DNA of 64,000 nt from Maribacter sp. (GCA_024643345.1 JAHENB010000002.1:151465-215464); one strand, 5' to 3'. Shown: positions 55,782 to 64,000, counted from the first letter of the stretch. Numbers and translations are program-made. Notes: generated from the letters alone by a model not told the origin.

Positions 55782-56669
55782 TCAGATTTCTGATTGGGTT
55801 TCAACTACCCGCATTTCCGGCTTTTTGAAATGATATAGGACGCCCAGCAGCGATACCAGGGCGGTAATAATGAAAAATTCCATGCTGATCCCCACCGAGG
55901 TATTTTGGTCAAGCGCAAATAACTGGGCCCCGTAGAAAAAGGTGATCTCCCGGCTGCCGATACCACCAATGGTCAACGGTAGAACTGAAACAATCGAGGA
56001 AATCAGAAAAATAAACAGATAGGCAAGTTGGTTCATCTCGATCGACAAGGCTTTTAGGATAAAAAAGGCACTGGCCAGCTGCGCCAATTGTACCAAAGCC
56101 GCATAACCGATCGAACGCCAAAACACCGGATAGACAATACCGAAGTATTTTTTGTTCAATCCCCAAAAGATAAGTACCGACAGGAATCCCAGAATCGCTA
56201 TGGGCATCTTGAACCGATCTAGTTCTGGGTGTGGAAGAAATAGTGCGAGCAAACACGCATAAACCCATAACAACAGCAGGCCACTGAGCCTATCGAGGAG
56301 CAATACCGAAACCACACTTTTCGTATTTACCCCAAATTGACGTTTGATCAGGTAACCTTTATAGGCATCGCCCCCTATTCCGCCAGGTAAAAAGAGGTTA
56401 TAGAACATGCCCAACAGGTAAAGTTTTAGATTACTGCTTTGGGTGAGTCGTACCTGAAGTTGGTGAAAATATAAGTTGAGTCTGTAGGCAGCCAAAATTT
56501 TTGAAGCCATAAAAAATAAAAGGGCCATGATAAGGGGAATGGGTCTCGATTTCTGAAGGGTTTTCAAAACCACTTCCAAATCGATTTTCGTAAAGATAAA
56601 ATAGACCAGTGCTAGACTGATCGAAATCTTTACCGCGGTGATCCAATGCTTACGTTGCCAGGCCACCAA
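55782..56669 (-). CDS. Flippase-like (UPF0104/MprF-type) membrane protein
   Basis: A 295-residue membrane protein with about eight hydrophobic spans. Family landmarks are the N-terminal span, LLGMFYNLFLPGGIGGDAYKGYLIKR and the C-terminal ISSIVSVLPLTIGGIGSREITF. These belong to the lysylphosphatidylglycerol synthase transmembrane-region family, often found next to glycosyltransferase genes, where a lipid-flipping role is proposed. Its start overlaps the end of the GT2 gene by 20 bases. Confidence 0.88.
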   Translation of the reverse strand: MVAWQRKHWITAVKISISLALVYFIFTKIDLEVVLKTLQKSRPIPLIMALLFFMASKILAAYRLNLYFHQLQVRLTQSSNLKLYLLGMFYNLFLPGGIGGDAYKGYLIKRQFGVNTKSVVSVLLLDRLSGLLLLWVYACLLALFLPHPELDRFKMPIAILGFLSVLIFWGLNKKYFGIVYPVFWRSIGYAALVQLAQLASAFFILKALSIEMNQLAYLFIFLISSIVSVLPLTIGGIGSREITFFYGAQLFALDQNTSVGISMEFFIITALVSLLGVLYHFKKPEMRVVETQSEI

Positions 56670-57609
56670 CGGTCACTTTTTTGATGCGATAGGGCCTTTT
56701 ATTCTGGGATTCGTAATAGGTGCGTATCAAAAGTTCCATCACGATGCCTATGGTAAAGAGCTGTATCCCAGCAAGGATGAACATGAGCCCAAATATCAGC
56801 AACGGTCTGTTCCCGATATCCTGCCCCAAATAGAATTTAACAAAAAGGAGATAGATGTTGATGAAAACGCCCAGAAGGATCAATAAAAAACCAAAAATCC
56901 CGAACAAGTGTATCGGACGTTGAAAATATTTACGGATAAAGAGCAGTAACATCATATCGGCCACTACCTTGAAAACCCTTTCTAGTCCGTACTTCGAAAC
57001 ACCGGCATTGCGAGCGTGGTGCTTCACGGGGACCTGTTTGATCTGTGCCCCTTCCAAATAGGCCAATAGGTTTATAAAGCGATGCATTTCACCATATAGG
57101 TTCAATTCCTTGGCGATGTCCTTCGAAAAAACCTTAAGGGCACATCCGTTGTCCTTAATGTCCAATTTGGTCACGCGCCGGACCAAAAAATTGGCAATTT
57201 TTGAAGGAATGGTCTTTACGAAGGAATCCTTTCTTTTTTGTCTTATGCCCGTCACCACATCGTATTCCCCGGAAACCATATACGACAACATTTGAGGAAT
57301 ATCGCTCGGATCGTTCTGGAGGTCGCCGTCCATGGTGATGACAAAATCACCACTGGCATAGTCGATTCCCGCGGCCAATGCCAGACTTTGGCCATAGTTT
57401 TTTTTGAGTTCGATCAGGTGTACCTTTTGATCTCCCATTTTATTTACCGTTCTACGTGTGGCATCCTGGGAAAAATCATCCACGTAAATGATTTCATATC
57501 TATAGCCCACAAGGCTTTCATGGATTTTTTGGGTCAACAGCACCACGTTATCGGCCTCGTTATATAATGGGATGACAATGGAAAGGAGCTCGGTGGTAAT
57601 GGGAGTCAT
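56650..57609 (-). CDS. GT2-family glycosyltransferase (DPM1/GtrB-like)
   Basis: A 319-residue GT-A enzyme. It begins LLSIVIPLYNEADNVVLL, has the metal motif DGDLQNDPSDIP and the region GCALKVFSKDIAKELNLYG typical of polyprenyl-phosphate sugar transferases. Two C-terminal membrane spans (FGIFGFLLILLGVFINIYLLF and LLIFGLMFILAGIQLFTIGI) anchor it. It probably makes a polyprenyl-phosphate-linked sugar for the GT39 enzyme. Confidence 0.92.
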   Translation of the reverse strand: MTPITTELLSIVIPLYNEADNVVLLTQKIHESLVGYRYEIIYVDDFSQDATRRTVNKMGDQKVHLIELKKNYGQSLALAAGIDYASGDFVITMDGDLQNDPSDIPQMLSYMVSGEYDVVTGIRQKRKDSFVKTIPSKIANFLVRRVTKLDIKDNGCALKVFSKDIAKELNLYGEMHRFINLLAYLEGAQIKQVPVKHHARNAGVSKYGLERVFKVVADMMLLLFIRKYFQRPIHLFGIFGFLLILLGVFINIYLLFVKFYLGQDIGNRPLLIFGLMFILAGIQLFTIGIVMELLIRTYYESQNKRPYRIKKVTVGGLAT

Positions 57610-57645
57610 GTATTGGCTGTATTGCTCGCGGCAAAGTTATGGTTT

Positions 57646-58734
57646 TTATTTAAGTTCTTTTTTTTGGAGTTGCAACAATATTTCGGCAGCCCCAAAAGGG
57701 GATATTTCGTAATCCATAACCCGCTTTGTAAGGGACTCCAACATCGATTTTACTTTTGGGCTTCCGTAAAAATCGCGTTTCAACCTTTCGTCAATGGTCT
57801 GATAAAGCCATTGCCGATTCTGTGCCTTTCTTTTTCTTTCAAAATAACCGGTTTTTTGTGCCCCTTTCAGGTAGGTTTGCGCCATGTCCCATAATTCGGT
57901 CATCCCCTTGTTTTCTATGGCGGAACATAGTTTCACTTCGGGTTTCCAACCATTTTCTTTGGGCGGGTAAAGTTGTAGTGCCCTTTTGAAATCCTCTCCG
58001 GCGCGTTTGGCCCTAACGGTATTATCCCCGTCCGCCTTGTTGATGGCAATGGCATCGGCCATTTCTATAATGCCGCGCTTAATCCCCTGAAGTTCATCGC
58101 CAGCACCGGCCAATTTCAGCAATAAAAAAAAGTCAACCATACTGTGGACGGCGATTTCACTTTGTCCTACCCCTACGGTTTCCACCAATATGATATTGAA
58201 ACCGGCGGCTTCGCATAGGATAATGCTTTCCCGAGTGGCCTTGGCCACGCCTCCCAAGGAGTCACCTGCAGGGGATGGCCTGATAAAGGCGTTCGGGTGT
58301 TTGGCCAACAATGGCATTCTGGTTTTGTCGCCTAAAATACTGCCCTTGTTTTGGCTGCTACTCGGATCTACCGCAAGTACGGCCAACTTATTTCCCTCAG
58401 ACAATACATTGATGCCCAAGGTTTCAATAAAGGTGCTTTTCCCTACACCGGGTACCCCTGTGACCCCTATTCGATACGTCTCTTTTTTTTGGGAAATACA
58501 ACCTTCGATAATACGATTGGCAAGTGCCACATCACTTTTTTTTACACTCTCTACCAAGGTTATTGCCCTTGCCAAAAGGGTTTGGTCACCAGCTTTGATA
58601 CCGTTTAACAGTAGCTCAACCGATGGCAATTGTTTCCTTCTCTCCCGTAATTTGGAAATGTTTTTGGGATTGCTATGACGGTGCTTTTTCAAGTTTAGTT
58701 GCTCAATGGAACGGCAATCTTGGTCTGGTCCCAA
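57646..58734 (-). CDS. meaB: Methylmalonyl-CoA mutase-associated GTPase MeaB
   Basis: A G3E-type GTPase of about 350 residues with Walker A GVPGVGKST, VDPSSSQNKGSILGDKTRM, ETVGVGQSEI and NKADGD in base recognition. It protects and reloads adenosylcobalamin-dependent methylmalonyl-CoA mutase, whose genes are not in the window. The ATG at 58734 overlaps the DUF2911 gene by 40 bases; a TTG at 58689 follows that gene's stop and is a plausible alternative start. Confidence 0.92.
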   Translation of the reverse strand: MGPDQDCRSIEQLNLKKHRHSNPKNISKLRERRKQLPSVELLLNGIKAGDQTLLARAITLVESVKKSDVALANRIIEGCISQKKETYRIGVTGVPGVGKSTFIETLGINVLSEGNKLAVLAVDPSSSQNKGSILGDKTRMPLLAKHPNAFIRPSPAGDSLGGVAKATRESIILCEAAGFNIILVETVGVGQSEIAVHSMVDFFLLLKLAGAGDELQGIKRGIIEMADAIAINKADGDNTVRAKRAGEDFKRALQLYPPKENGWKPEVKLCSAIENKGMTELWDMAQTYLKGAQKTGYFERKRKAQNRQWLYQTIDERLKRDFYGSPKVKSMLESLTKRVMDYEISPFGAAEILLQLQKKELK

Positions 58735-59255
58735 GATAAACCCATGTTAAGTTCGCCGTAATCTTCAAATTCTATCGTGAACGATTCTATAGGCTGTGCC
58801 ACGGTCGTCGAAGGTACCTCCACTTGTACTACATCCTTGGAAGGATCTCTAGTGGTATCTTTGCCCCCGCTCAAAATGGTTACGCCCCAATCAGGGACTT
58901 CCTTATTAAAAATAACGCTCCATTGCTGCTCTCCGGGAATGGTCCAAAGTGAATACGTCCCCGCTGGCAGCACTTTGCCCATGACCCTCATATCGGTAGC
59001 GGTGGTAAAAGTGGTCGGTTCATTGGCACCAGTTCTCCATACCTTATTGTAAGGAACCAATTCGCCGAATATTACCCGCCCTTTTTTAAGAGGGCTCGAA
59101 TAGTGTACTGTTAACTCCAGCTCATTTTTGGCATAGGTCGCCGTTTTTTCAGGGCTATTTTTTTTGGTCTGCTCCCGGATATAGGGCATTCCAAAAAAGT
59201 ACCCGAGCAAACCAAGTACAACAAGGAGGATGAGTACCCATTTTAAAATTTTCAT
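58695..59255 (-). CDS. DUF2911 exported or membrane-anchored protein
   Basis: A 186-residue protein with a single N-terminal span (residues 3-25) and a DUF2911 domain: VHYSSPLKKGRVIFGELVPYNKVWRTGANEPTTFTTATDM, then PAGTYSLWTIPGEQQWSVIFNK. The domain is a beta sandwich exposed to the periplasm. Function unknown. The ATG at 59255 is preferred because it gives a clean anchor. It is co-directional and adjacent to meaB. Confidence 0.87.
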   Translation of the reverse strand: MKILKWVLILLVVLGLLGYFFGMPYIREQTKKNSPEKTATYAKNELELTVHYSSPLKKGRVIFGELVPYNKVWRTGANEPTTFTTATDMRVMGKVLPAGTYSLWTIPGEQQWSVIFNKEVPDWGVTILSGGKDTTRDPSKDVVQVEVPSTTVAQPIESFTIEFEDYGELNMGLSWDQTKIAVPLSN

Positions 59256-59384
59256 AACGAATATTTTGTGTTTCCCTAAAATTAGTAAAACCAATCAGAT
59301 TATATTCCATTATTTTAACCAAGGATAGGTTTAAATGGTTTCAAGAGGTCACCATTTAAGTCAGACAAAGAGATGGGTTCAACG

Positions 59385-60293
59385 TTATTTTACGAGGTCA
59401 AAAATAAATTGAGACTTATTTTCATAGACTTCCCCTGGTTTTAAGACGCTGTTTGGGAATTTCGGAATGTTGGGGGCATCAGGAAGATTTTCGGTTTCAA
59501 AGCAGATAGCCGGCATATGCAATGGGGTATAGACGACCATGGCCGGTTGGTTCGTCATGACCGACATGGCAATTCCGGATAACGGGGAATATACCCTGGC
59601 CGCAGGTTTTTGCTCATGGTCAATCACATAAGGGGTGTCCAATCTTGTTTTTCCAATGGCCTTACTGCTCATAAAATCGTAGGGGGTATCGTTAACCGGG
59701 GCCAATTCCCCGGTAGGCAATAGTTTGTCATCCATGACCGCTATCTTGGGGCAACCGAGCTGTAATTCATAATGGTCGATGGAAAGGGCGCTATCCAAAC
59801 TAAAATAGGAATGGTTGGTTAGGTTCACCACGGTACTTCGATCGGTGGTTGCCCTATGGTCTATATGAAGACTATTGTTATCCAATCGATAGGTAACTGA
59901 AACTTTCAGATTTCCCGGGTAGCCTTCTTCAAGGTGTTTGCTAAAATATGACAGTCTTACGAAGGGCTTCTCTCCATGATCAACCGCTTCAAAGGTCCAA
60001 TGTTTTTTGCCGAAGCCGGATTTCCCGCCATGCAGGTGAACCCCGTCTTGTTGATAAAGCGGATAGGTCTCCCGATCCAACTCAAAACTTCCATTGGCGA
60101 TTCGGCCGGCATACCTACCTATGCAGGCCCCCAAAAAAAATTGATCCTTCAGGTACATCGATGGAAAATTATGGCCGACCACCATATTTACGGTATCGCC
60201 ATGAACATCCTTGACCAGGAGCTTCTGTACAATGGCTCCATAATCCAGGACGATAAGCGTAATAAAGGAATTGCTAAGGGTAACTTGTTTCAA
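59385..60293 (-). CDS. galM: Aldose 1-epimerase (galactose mutarotase)
   Basis: A 302-residue mutarotase. Landmarks are GACIGRYAGRIANGSF, the catalytic His in DGVHLHGGKSGFGKKHW, NLTNHSYFSLD with the second His, and the C-terminal ICFETENLPDAPN with the catalytic Glu. It converts alpha- and beta-aldoses in the cytosol. The start is TTG; the next upstream in-frame codons include a stop, so no ATG start is possible without loss of the N-terminus. Confidence 0.93.
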   Translation of the reverse strand: MKQVTLSNSFITLIVLDYGAIVQKLLVKDVHGDTVNMVVGHNFPSMYLKDQFFLGACIGRYAGRIANGSFELDRETYPLYQQDGVHLHGGKSGFGKKHWTFEAVDHGEKPFVRLSYFSKHLEEGYPGNLKVSVTYRLDNNSLHIDHRATTDRSTVVNLTNHSYFSLDSALSIDHYELQLGCPKIAVMDDKLLPTGELAPVNDTPYDFMSSKAIGKTRLDTPYVIDHEQKPAARVYSPLSGIAMSVMTNQPAMVVYTPLHMPAICFETENLPDAPNIPKFPNSVLKPGEVYENKSQFIFDLVK

Positions 60294-60397
60294 GACCTAA
60301 AGGATTGTTTTTGTAAAAATACTTGATTTTTGCAACATCGACTTTTTTTTGTCGTCCTTTAGTAACAACAACCCTAACCAAAAAATGCAACTGGCCA

Positions 60398-60940
60398 ATG
60401 TTTCAGATTGATCTGGTAGCGAAATGCAAGGCTAACGATCGCAAGGCACAATTAGCGCTTTATAATCAGTATTGCGAAGGGATGTTCTATGTGGCCGTTC
60501 GTTTCGTTAAAAATGCGGATGATGCTGAAGATGTGCTTCAGGAAGCTTTTATCAAAGCCTTTGAGAAGATAGACCAGTTTAAAGGTGAGGTTACTTTTGG
60601 TGCATGGTTGAAACGCATAGTGGTGAACCGATGTTTAGACTTTTTGAAATCGAAAAAAGAAAACCTTGTGGCTTTGGACGAAAGCTACATGCAAGTGGCC
60701 GAAGACGGTGATTGGACCGTCGACGAAGGGATTACAATCGAAGAAGTGGTGCGAGCCATGCAACATATTCCTGAAAAGTACGTCGCCGTGGTAAGGCTTT
60801 ACCTGATGGAAGGCTACGACCATGAAGAAATATCCGGAATACTGGATATTTCAGAAAGTGCATGCAGAACGAGATTGTTGAGGGGAAAAGGATATTTAAA
60901 AGAAATTTTAAAAGACAAGAGAGATGGCACAGGATCTTAG
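60398..60940 (+). CDS. ECF-family RNA polymerase sigma factor
   Basis: A 180-residue ECF sigma. Region 2 (DAEDVLQEAFIKAFEKIDQF, FGAWLKRIVVNRCLDFLK) and region 4 (HIPEKYVAVVRLYLMEGYDHEEISGILDISESACRTRLLRGK) are both complete. The ATG at 60398 gives the typical start MFQIDLVAKCKANDRKAQL; the longer frame to 60323 does not look coding. Two downstream genes overlap in sequence, so this is the head of a three-gene unit. Confidence 0.93.
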   Translation: MFQIDLVAKCKANDRKAQLALYNQYCEGMFYVAVRFVKNADDAEDVLQEAFIKAFEKIDQFKGEVTFGAWLKRIVVNRCLDFLKSKKENLVALDESYMQVAEDGDWTVDEGITIEEVVRAMQHIPEKYVAVVRLYLMEGYDHEEISGILDISESACRTRLLRGKGYLKEILKDKRDGTGS

Positions 60941-61523
60941 AAAAATGTTCGAATCGAATAGGGAAGAAGCCGCCCAAAGAATCAAGCTAAAGGCCGGGCA
61001 TGAGAAGCGTTTCATGGAAAGGCTCGAAAGGGAGATACCTGCAAAGAAAAAGGCGTCTATGAGGTTTTGGTTGCAGCTGGCCGCCTCCGTTGCCATTCTA
61101 CTATCGTTGGGTATCTACGTCATGATCGGTACCGGCAATACCGATGGACCTATCAAAACCACGGTGGTCAATAAGGAACCCATAGAAGAAAAAGGAAATG
61201 GTATTTCCCTGGGCGATCTTTCCCCCGATCTGAAAAAGGTCGAGAATTATTATGTGGCGAACATCAATCTGGCCCTGTCCAAATTAGAAGTTTCCCCAGA
61301 AAACAAGGTGCTTGTCGATAGTTTTATGGATCAACTGTCTTCTTTGGACGTTGAATACAAGAATCTAAACAAGGAGTTGAACACCATTGGTCCCAACGAC
61401 CAGACCATCAACGCCCTGATCAAGAACCTTCAATTGCGCCTTCAGTTATTGCAAAAGTTAAAAACGAAGTTGAACGAATTAAAACCATCAAAAAATGAAC
61501 AAATTAAAACGAATGCCATTTAA
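60924..61523 (+). CDS. Probable anti-sigma factor with one membrane span
   Basis: A 199-residue protein: cytosolic N-terminus of 45 residues, one span (RFWLQLAASVAILLSLGIYVMI) and a periplasmic helical domain (residues about 85-190) that looks like a coiled coil. No zinc-binding HxxxCxxC motif is seen. Its overlap with the sigma gene (17 bases) and the downstream DUF4097 gene suggests it sequesters the sigma at the membrane and senses the periplasm. Confidence 0.8.
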   Translation: MAQDLRKMFESNREEAAQRIKLKAGHEKRFMERLEREIPAKKKASMRFWLQLAASVAILLSLGIYVMIGTGNTDGPIKTTVVNKEPIEEKGNGISLGDLSPDLKKVENYYVANINLALSKLEVSPENKVLVDSFMDQLSSLDVEYKNLNKELNTIGPNDQTINALIKNLQLRLQLLQKLKTKLNELKPSKNEQIKTNAI

Positions 61524-62982
61524 AGTAGTGCTCCTAGGGGCATTCCTGATCGGGACCATCGCCAATGGCCAGAAGCAGTCAAAGACCTATAGCGAACTGT
61601 TCAATGTGCGCCCGGAAACGGTGTTGGAAATCAATACCAATAATGCCGACATCGAATTTGAGACCTGGGACAAGGACCAGATCGCCGTAGAAGCGGTCAT
61701 TGAATTGGATGGGGCTTCGGAGGAAGAGACCAAACGCTATTTTGAGGATGGCGGCATCAAGATCATGGGCAATAGCCAAAAGGTGTCGATAACCACCGGC
61801 AACGAAAATTCATGGGCCTTCAAAAACGGGGATCCCCAAATACACTTTGATCAGGAATTTCAGTTCGATTTGGATACCTTCATCTCGGGTGCGATGATGG
61901 GCATGGATTCACTCATGATCCATATGGATTCGTTGAACATGGGTTGGGCCGTGCTGGCCGATATGCCCCCTATGCCGCCCATGCCAGATCAGAATTTTGA
62001 TTATGAGGCCTTCAAGAAAGACGGGGAGAAGTACATGATCAAATGGCAGAAGGAGTTTTCAAAAGGCTTCGATAAAAATTACGAAAGAAAGATGGAGGAA
62101 TGGAGCCTAAAAATGGAAAAAAAGGCCCAAGAGGTGGAGAAAAAGCGGGAAGCTATGGATAAGGCCAGGTCCGAGCGTTTCGAAAAAATGCAGGAAAGCA
62201 GGGCCCTACAAATGGAGGAGCGAGAACGGGAAATGGAGGCCAGATCGGAGGCCATGCAAAAAAAGGCTGAGGATATGGCCCGGAAAATGGAAGAAAGGAA
62301 CGTCATCATCTCCCGCAATACCGATGGGAACCAGCCCAATATATTCTACTTTTCTTCCGATGGACAGCATAAAAATTATAAAGTAAAGAAAACCATTAAA
62401 GTCAAAATGCCCAAAGGCATGAAGATTCAGATGAATGTCCGCCATGGGGAAGTGAAGTTGGCAGAAAACACCAAAAACATCCATGCAACCTTGACCTATT
62501 CAAGGTTGCTGGCCGCTACGATCGAAGGAGACAAAACCTCAATCATAGCCACCTATTCGCCGGTGACCGTAAATAAATGGAACTATGGGGAGCTACAGGT
62601 CGATTATTCCGACAAGGTCGATTTAAAGGAAGTGGGCAACCTAAGGCTTACGGCTACCGCCTCCGATGTTACCATTGGTAGGCTCATCGATAAAGTCTAT
62701 GTCAAAAACAAATTTGGCCCCATTACGATCAACAATATTTCCGATGGTTTTACAGATATGGACATCTCGTTGCAAAATGCCGAACTGCATTGCAAGACCC
62801 CAGCAACCGCTTTTGTCATCTACGTGAACGGAACCGCTTCGGAATTGGCATACCCGGACCGCATCAAATTGGAGAAAACCAAAAACCAGAATAACGTCGT
62901 CAGTAAAGGATTTCACCTTAATAAAAATAATGGCAAGAACATAACGATCAATGCCAGCTACAGCGATGTGGTTTTTAATTGA
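61495..62982 (+). CDS. Exported DUF4097-like protein with Met-rich helical insertion
   Basis: A 495-residue exported protein (signal to about residue 25). Residues about 30-125 and 285-495 form the two halves of a DUF4097/beta-helix adhesin-like domain (TVLEINTNNADIEFETWDKDQIAVEAVIEL; TVNKWNYGELQVDYSDKVDLKEVGNLRLTATASDVTIG). Between them residues 134-163 are rich in Met and Pro (MPPMPPMPD), and residues about 185-268 form a long charged helix with about ten Met. It overlaps the anti-sigma gene by 29 bases and is probably made under the sigma's own control. Confidence 0.82.
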   Translation: MNKLKRMPFKVVLLGAFLIGTIANGQKQSKTYSELFNVRPETVLEINTNNADIEFETWDKDQIAVEAVIELDGASEEETKRYFEDGGIKIMGNSQKVSITTGNENSWAFKNGDPQIHFDQEFQFDLDTFISGAMMGMDSLMIHMDSLNMGWAVLADMPPMPPMPDQNFDYEAFKKDGEKYMIKWQKEFSKGFDKNYERKMEEWSLKMEKKAQEVEKKREAMDKARSERFEKMQESRALQMEEREREMEARSEAMQKKAEDMARKMEERNVIISRNTDGNQPNIFYFSSDGQHKNYKVKKTIKVKMPKGMKIQMNVRHGEVKLAENTKNIHATLTYSRLLAATIEGDKTSIIATYSPVTVNKWNYGELQVDYSDKVDLKEVGNLRLTATASDVTIGRLIDKVYVKNKFGPITINNISDGFTDMDISLQNAELHCKTPATAFVIYVNGTASELAYPDRIKLEKTKNQNNVVSKGFHLNKNNGKNITINASYSDVVFN

Positions 62983-63717
62983 TTATTCTTCAAGTTCCAA
63001 GGTCCCGAAAAAATCCGCATCGATCCAGGCCAAATTCTTATCCTCTCCCGGTATAAAAACCGAACCGATCAAATTTTCCCTTTCCATGCTCCCATCATTG
63101 TCACAATAAGCAAGAATAAATCCCATTTTCTTTCCTTTCATCAATTTTTTGGCCTTGTTGGAGCTTCCATCAATATAATCGGCACCATATACACGAACCG
63201 CCATTTCCCATGTACTTCTCCGATCTTCGGTAAGCCGTTTTGAGATAACATGATTGTCGTATACATGTGGTGTTTTATCGGGGGCCAGATCAACCACCTT
63301 ACCGTCCAAAGCCAGATGATAGGCAAAGGCATTGTAGTCAAATTGGTGCAGTCCACCTGAATTGTCCTCATCCAGGTATATTTCCAGACCATCATCGTCC
63401 CAATATAATTTTAGTGGGTCTTCATTTCTGTCGTAAAGCACGTCATCCTCTATTCGTACCAGGATGTAAAGCGCTTCGGAATCCCATGCGAGCTTGAAAT
63501 GGCCGTCAAAGTCATTGTGGTCATAGGCCGGGCCAAGCCAGTTCTGGTCAATGGCATGCCATTTTACCTGATCCCATATGGGTTCTGTTGCTTTGCCATC
63601 CAAGGTCGGTGGTCGATCGGTTTTTTTTACCTCAATGCGCTGGTGGTCTTTTTTTTGGTGCGCCTTGCTGCAGGAAAATAGCAGGCACAGGCAACATAGC
63701 GTTACTGTTTTTTTCAT
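62983..63717 (-). CDS. CBM9-like carbohydrate-binding lipoprotein
   Basis: A 244-residue lipoprotein (lipobox LFSC, Cys16). The mature part is a single CBM9-like domain: DRPPTLDGKATEPIWDQV, GHFKLAWDSEALYILVRIEDD, and DDDGLEIYLDEDNSGG, with the aromatic and acidic residues of the calcium- and sugar-binding face. It probably binds sugars at the cell envelope. Its stop abuts the DUF4097 stop tail to tail. The oxidoreductase fragment at the window end reads in the same direction just upstream. Confidence 0.88.
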   Translation of the reverse strand: MKKTVTLCCLCLLFSCSKAHQKKDHQRIEVKKTDRPPTLDGKATEPIWDQVKWHAIDQNWLGPAYDHNDFDGHFKLAWDSEALYILVRIEDDVLYDRNEDPLKLYWDDDGLEIYLDEDNSGGLHQFDYNAFAYHLALDGKVVDLAPDKTPHVYDNHVISKRLTEDRRSTWEMAVRVYGADYIDGSSNKAKKLMKGKKMGFILAYCDNDGSMERENLIGSVFIPGEDKNLAWIDADFFGTLELEE

Positions 63718-63819
63718 AGGTGATAAGTCTTGGGGTCGACATATTCAGCCTAAATATAGTGATTTATTGGAATGTTTCCACTCTAAAGGAGCTTTGCGGT
63801 TGGCATGGCCATAAGCGCC

Positions 63820-64000
63820 TTATAGGGGCAGGGCATTGTTCCAATGCACAATGTCATCGTTGTGCATTGCATCGAGCCCCATTTGAACACAGACGGCGGT
63901 CTTGGCTCCGGAAACCACATTAGAGATGGGTAAGGTGCCATTCATTACATTTTCTCGAAAATCGATCAGGGCCTGTTTGCTCGGGTCTTCGTGTTTCACT
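63820..64000 (-). CDS. Gfo/Idh/MocA-family oxidoreductase, C-terminal fragment
   Basis: On the minus strand a frame open at the window edge runs 59 codons to TAA at 63820-63822. It ends SNVVSGAKTAVCVQMGLDA and then HNDDIVHWNNALPL, the usual C-terminal helix and W of this oxidoreductase family, including the conserved DAM segment. The catalytic part lies outside the window. It would be the second such gene in the window and is directly upstream of the CBM9-like lipoprotein gene. Confidence 0.75.
   Translation of the reverse strand, partial: VKHEDPSKQALIDFRENVMNGTLPISNVVSGAKTAVCVQMGLDAMHNDDIVHWNNALPL

Noticed and set aside
1-64000. tRNA, rRNA, CRISPR, IS elements or prophage
   Set aside because: I checked the gaps between genes for cloverleaf arms, spaced direct repeats, transposase-like proteins and phage genes and saw none. 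A covariance-model search could still find small RNAs.

Overview
The window looks like ordinary chromosomal DNA from a marine-type member of the Flavobacteriaceae (Bacteroidota). This rests on gene content: a type IX secretion C-terminal sorting domain, a long NusB, a TonB-dependent receptor, DUF6268/DUF2911/DUF3276/DUF1573 proteins, a periplasmic PVC-type dehydrogenase with a DUF1080 protein, and promoters of the TTG-N19-TAnnTTTG form. Shine-Dalgarno sequences are mostly absent. No rRNA, tRNA, CRISPR array, insertion sequence or prophage was seen. The inference is to family level only.

Layout. 1-6.8 kb: end of an MscS channel, a DUF6268 outer-membrane protein, a sigma-54 activator without a DNA-binding domain, a PPK2 kinase coupled to an M28 peptidase, and a cyclophilin-FKBP fusion. 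6.8-7.7 kb: the largest gap, with one candidate 34-residue membrane peptide. 7.7-15 kb: cold-shock protein, 1-Cys peroxiredoxin, YfiT-like hydrolase, GNAT, redoxin, CsaA, BASS transporter, acyltransferase, and a trio of small SRPBCC/VOC/DUF1801 proteins. 15-29 kb: M14 peptidase, Pur-alpha-like protein, ABC exporter, nusB-DUF1573-yajC, a Tat-exported Gfo/Idh/MocA oxidoreductase, pepT, pyrD, LysE exporter and HMG-CoA lyase. 29-35 kb: DUF1080 protein plus a lipoprotein fusing a cupredoxin to a PVC-type beta-propeller, convergent with a FecA-like receptor. 35-47 kb: guaB, lysA, a Lon-N protein, sucC, hsp20, an M20 peptidase behind a palindromic operator, and uvrB. 46.6-48.6 kb: an intact T9SS type B protein next to a broken paralogue. 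48.8-53.2 kb: an ABC-2 transporter, a conserved unknown with kinase-like motifs, and MATE. 53.3-57.6 kb: PAP2, GT39, flippase-like and GT2 genes. 57.6-64 kb: MeaB, DUF2911, GalM, an ECF sigma/anti-sigma/DUF4097 operon, a CBM9-like lipoprotein and the end of a second Gfo/Idh/MocA oxidoreductase.

How genes work together. The DUF1080 protein, the cupredoxin-propeller lipoprotein, the two Gfo/Idh/MocA oxidoreductases and the CBM9-like lipoprotein suggest periplasmic oxidation and cleavage of glycosides through keto-sugars. PAP2, GT39, GT2 and the flippase-like protein suggest lipid-linked sugar modification of an envelope component. sigma/anti-sigma/DUF4097 is a self-contained envelope-response unit. 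The most unusual items are the cupredoxin-propeller fusion, the cryptic kinase-like protein at 50660-51736, the Met-rich helical insertion in the DUF4097 protein, and the decayed T9SS paralogue.
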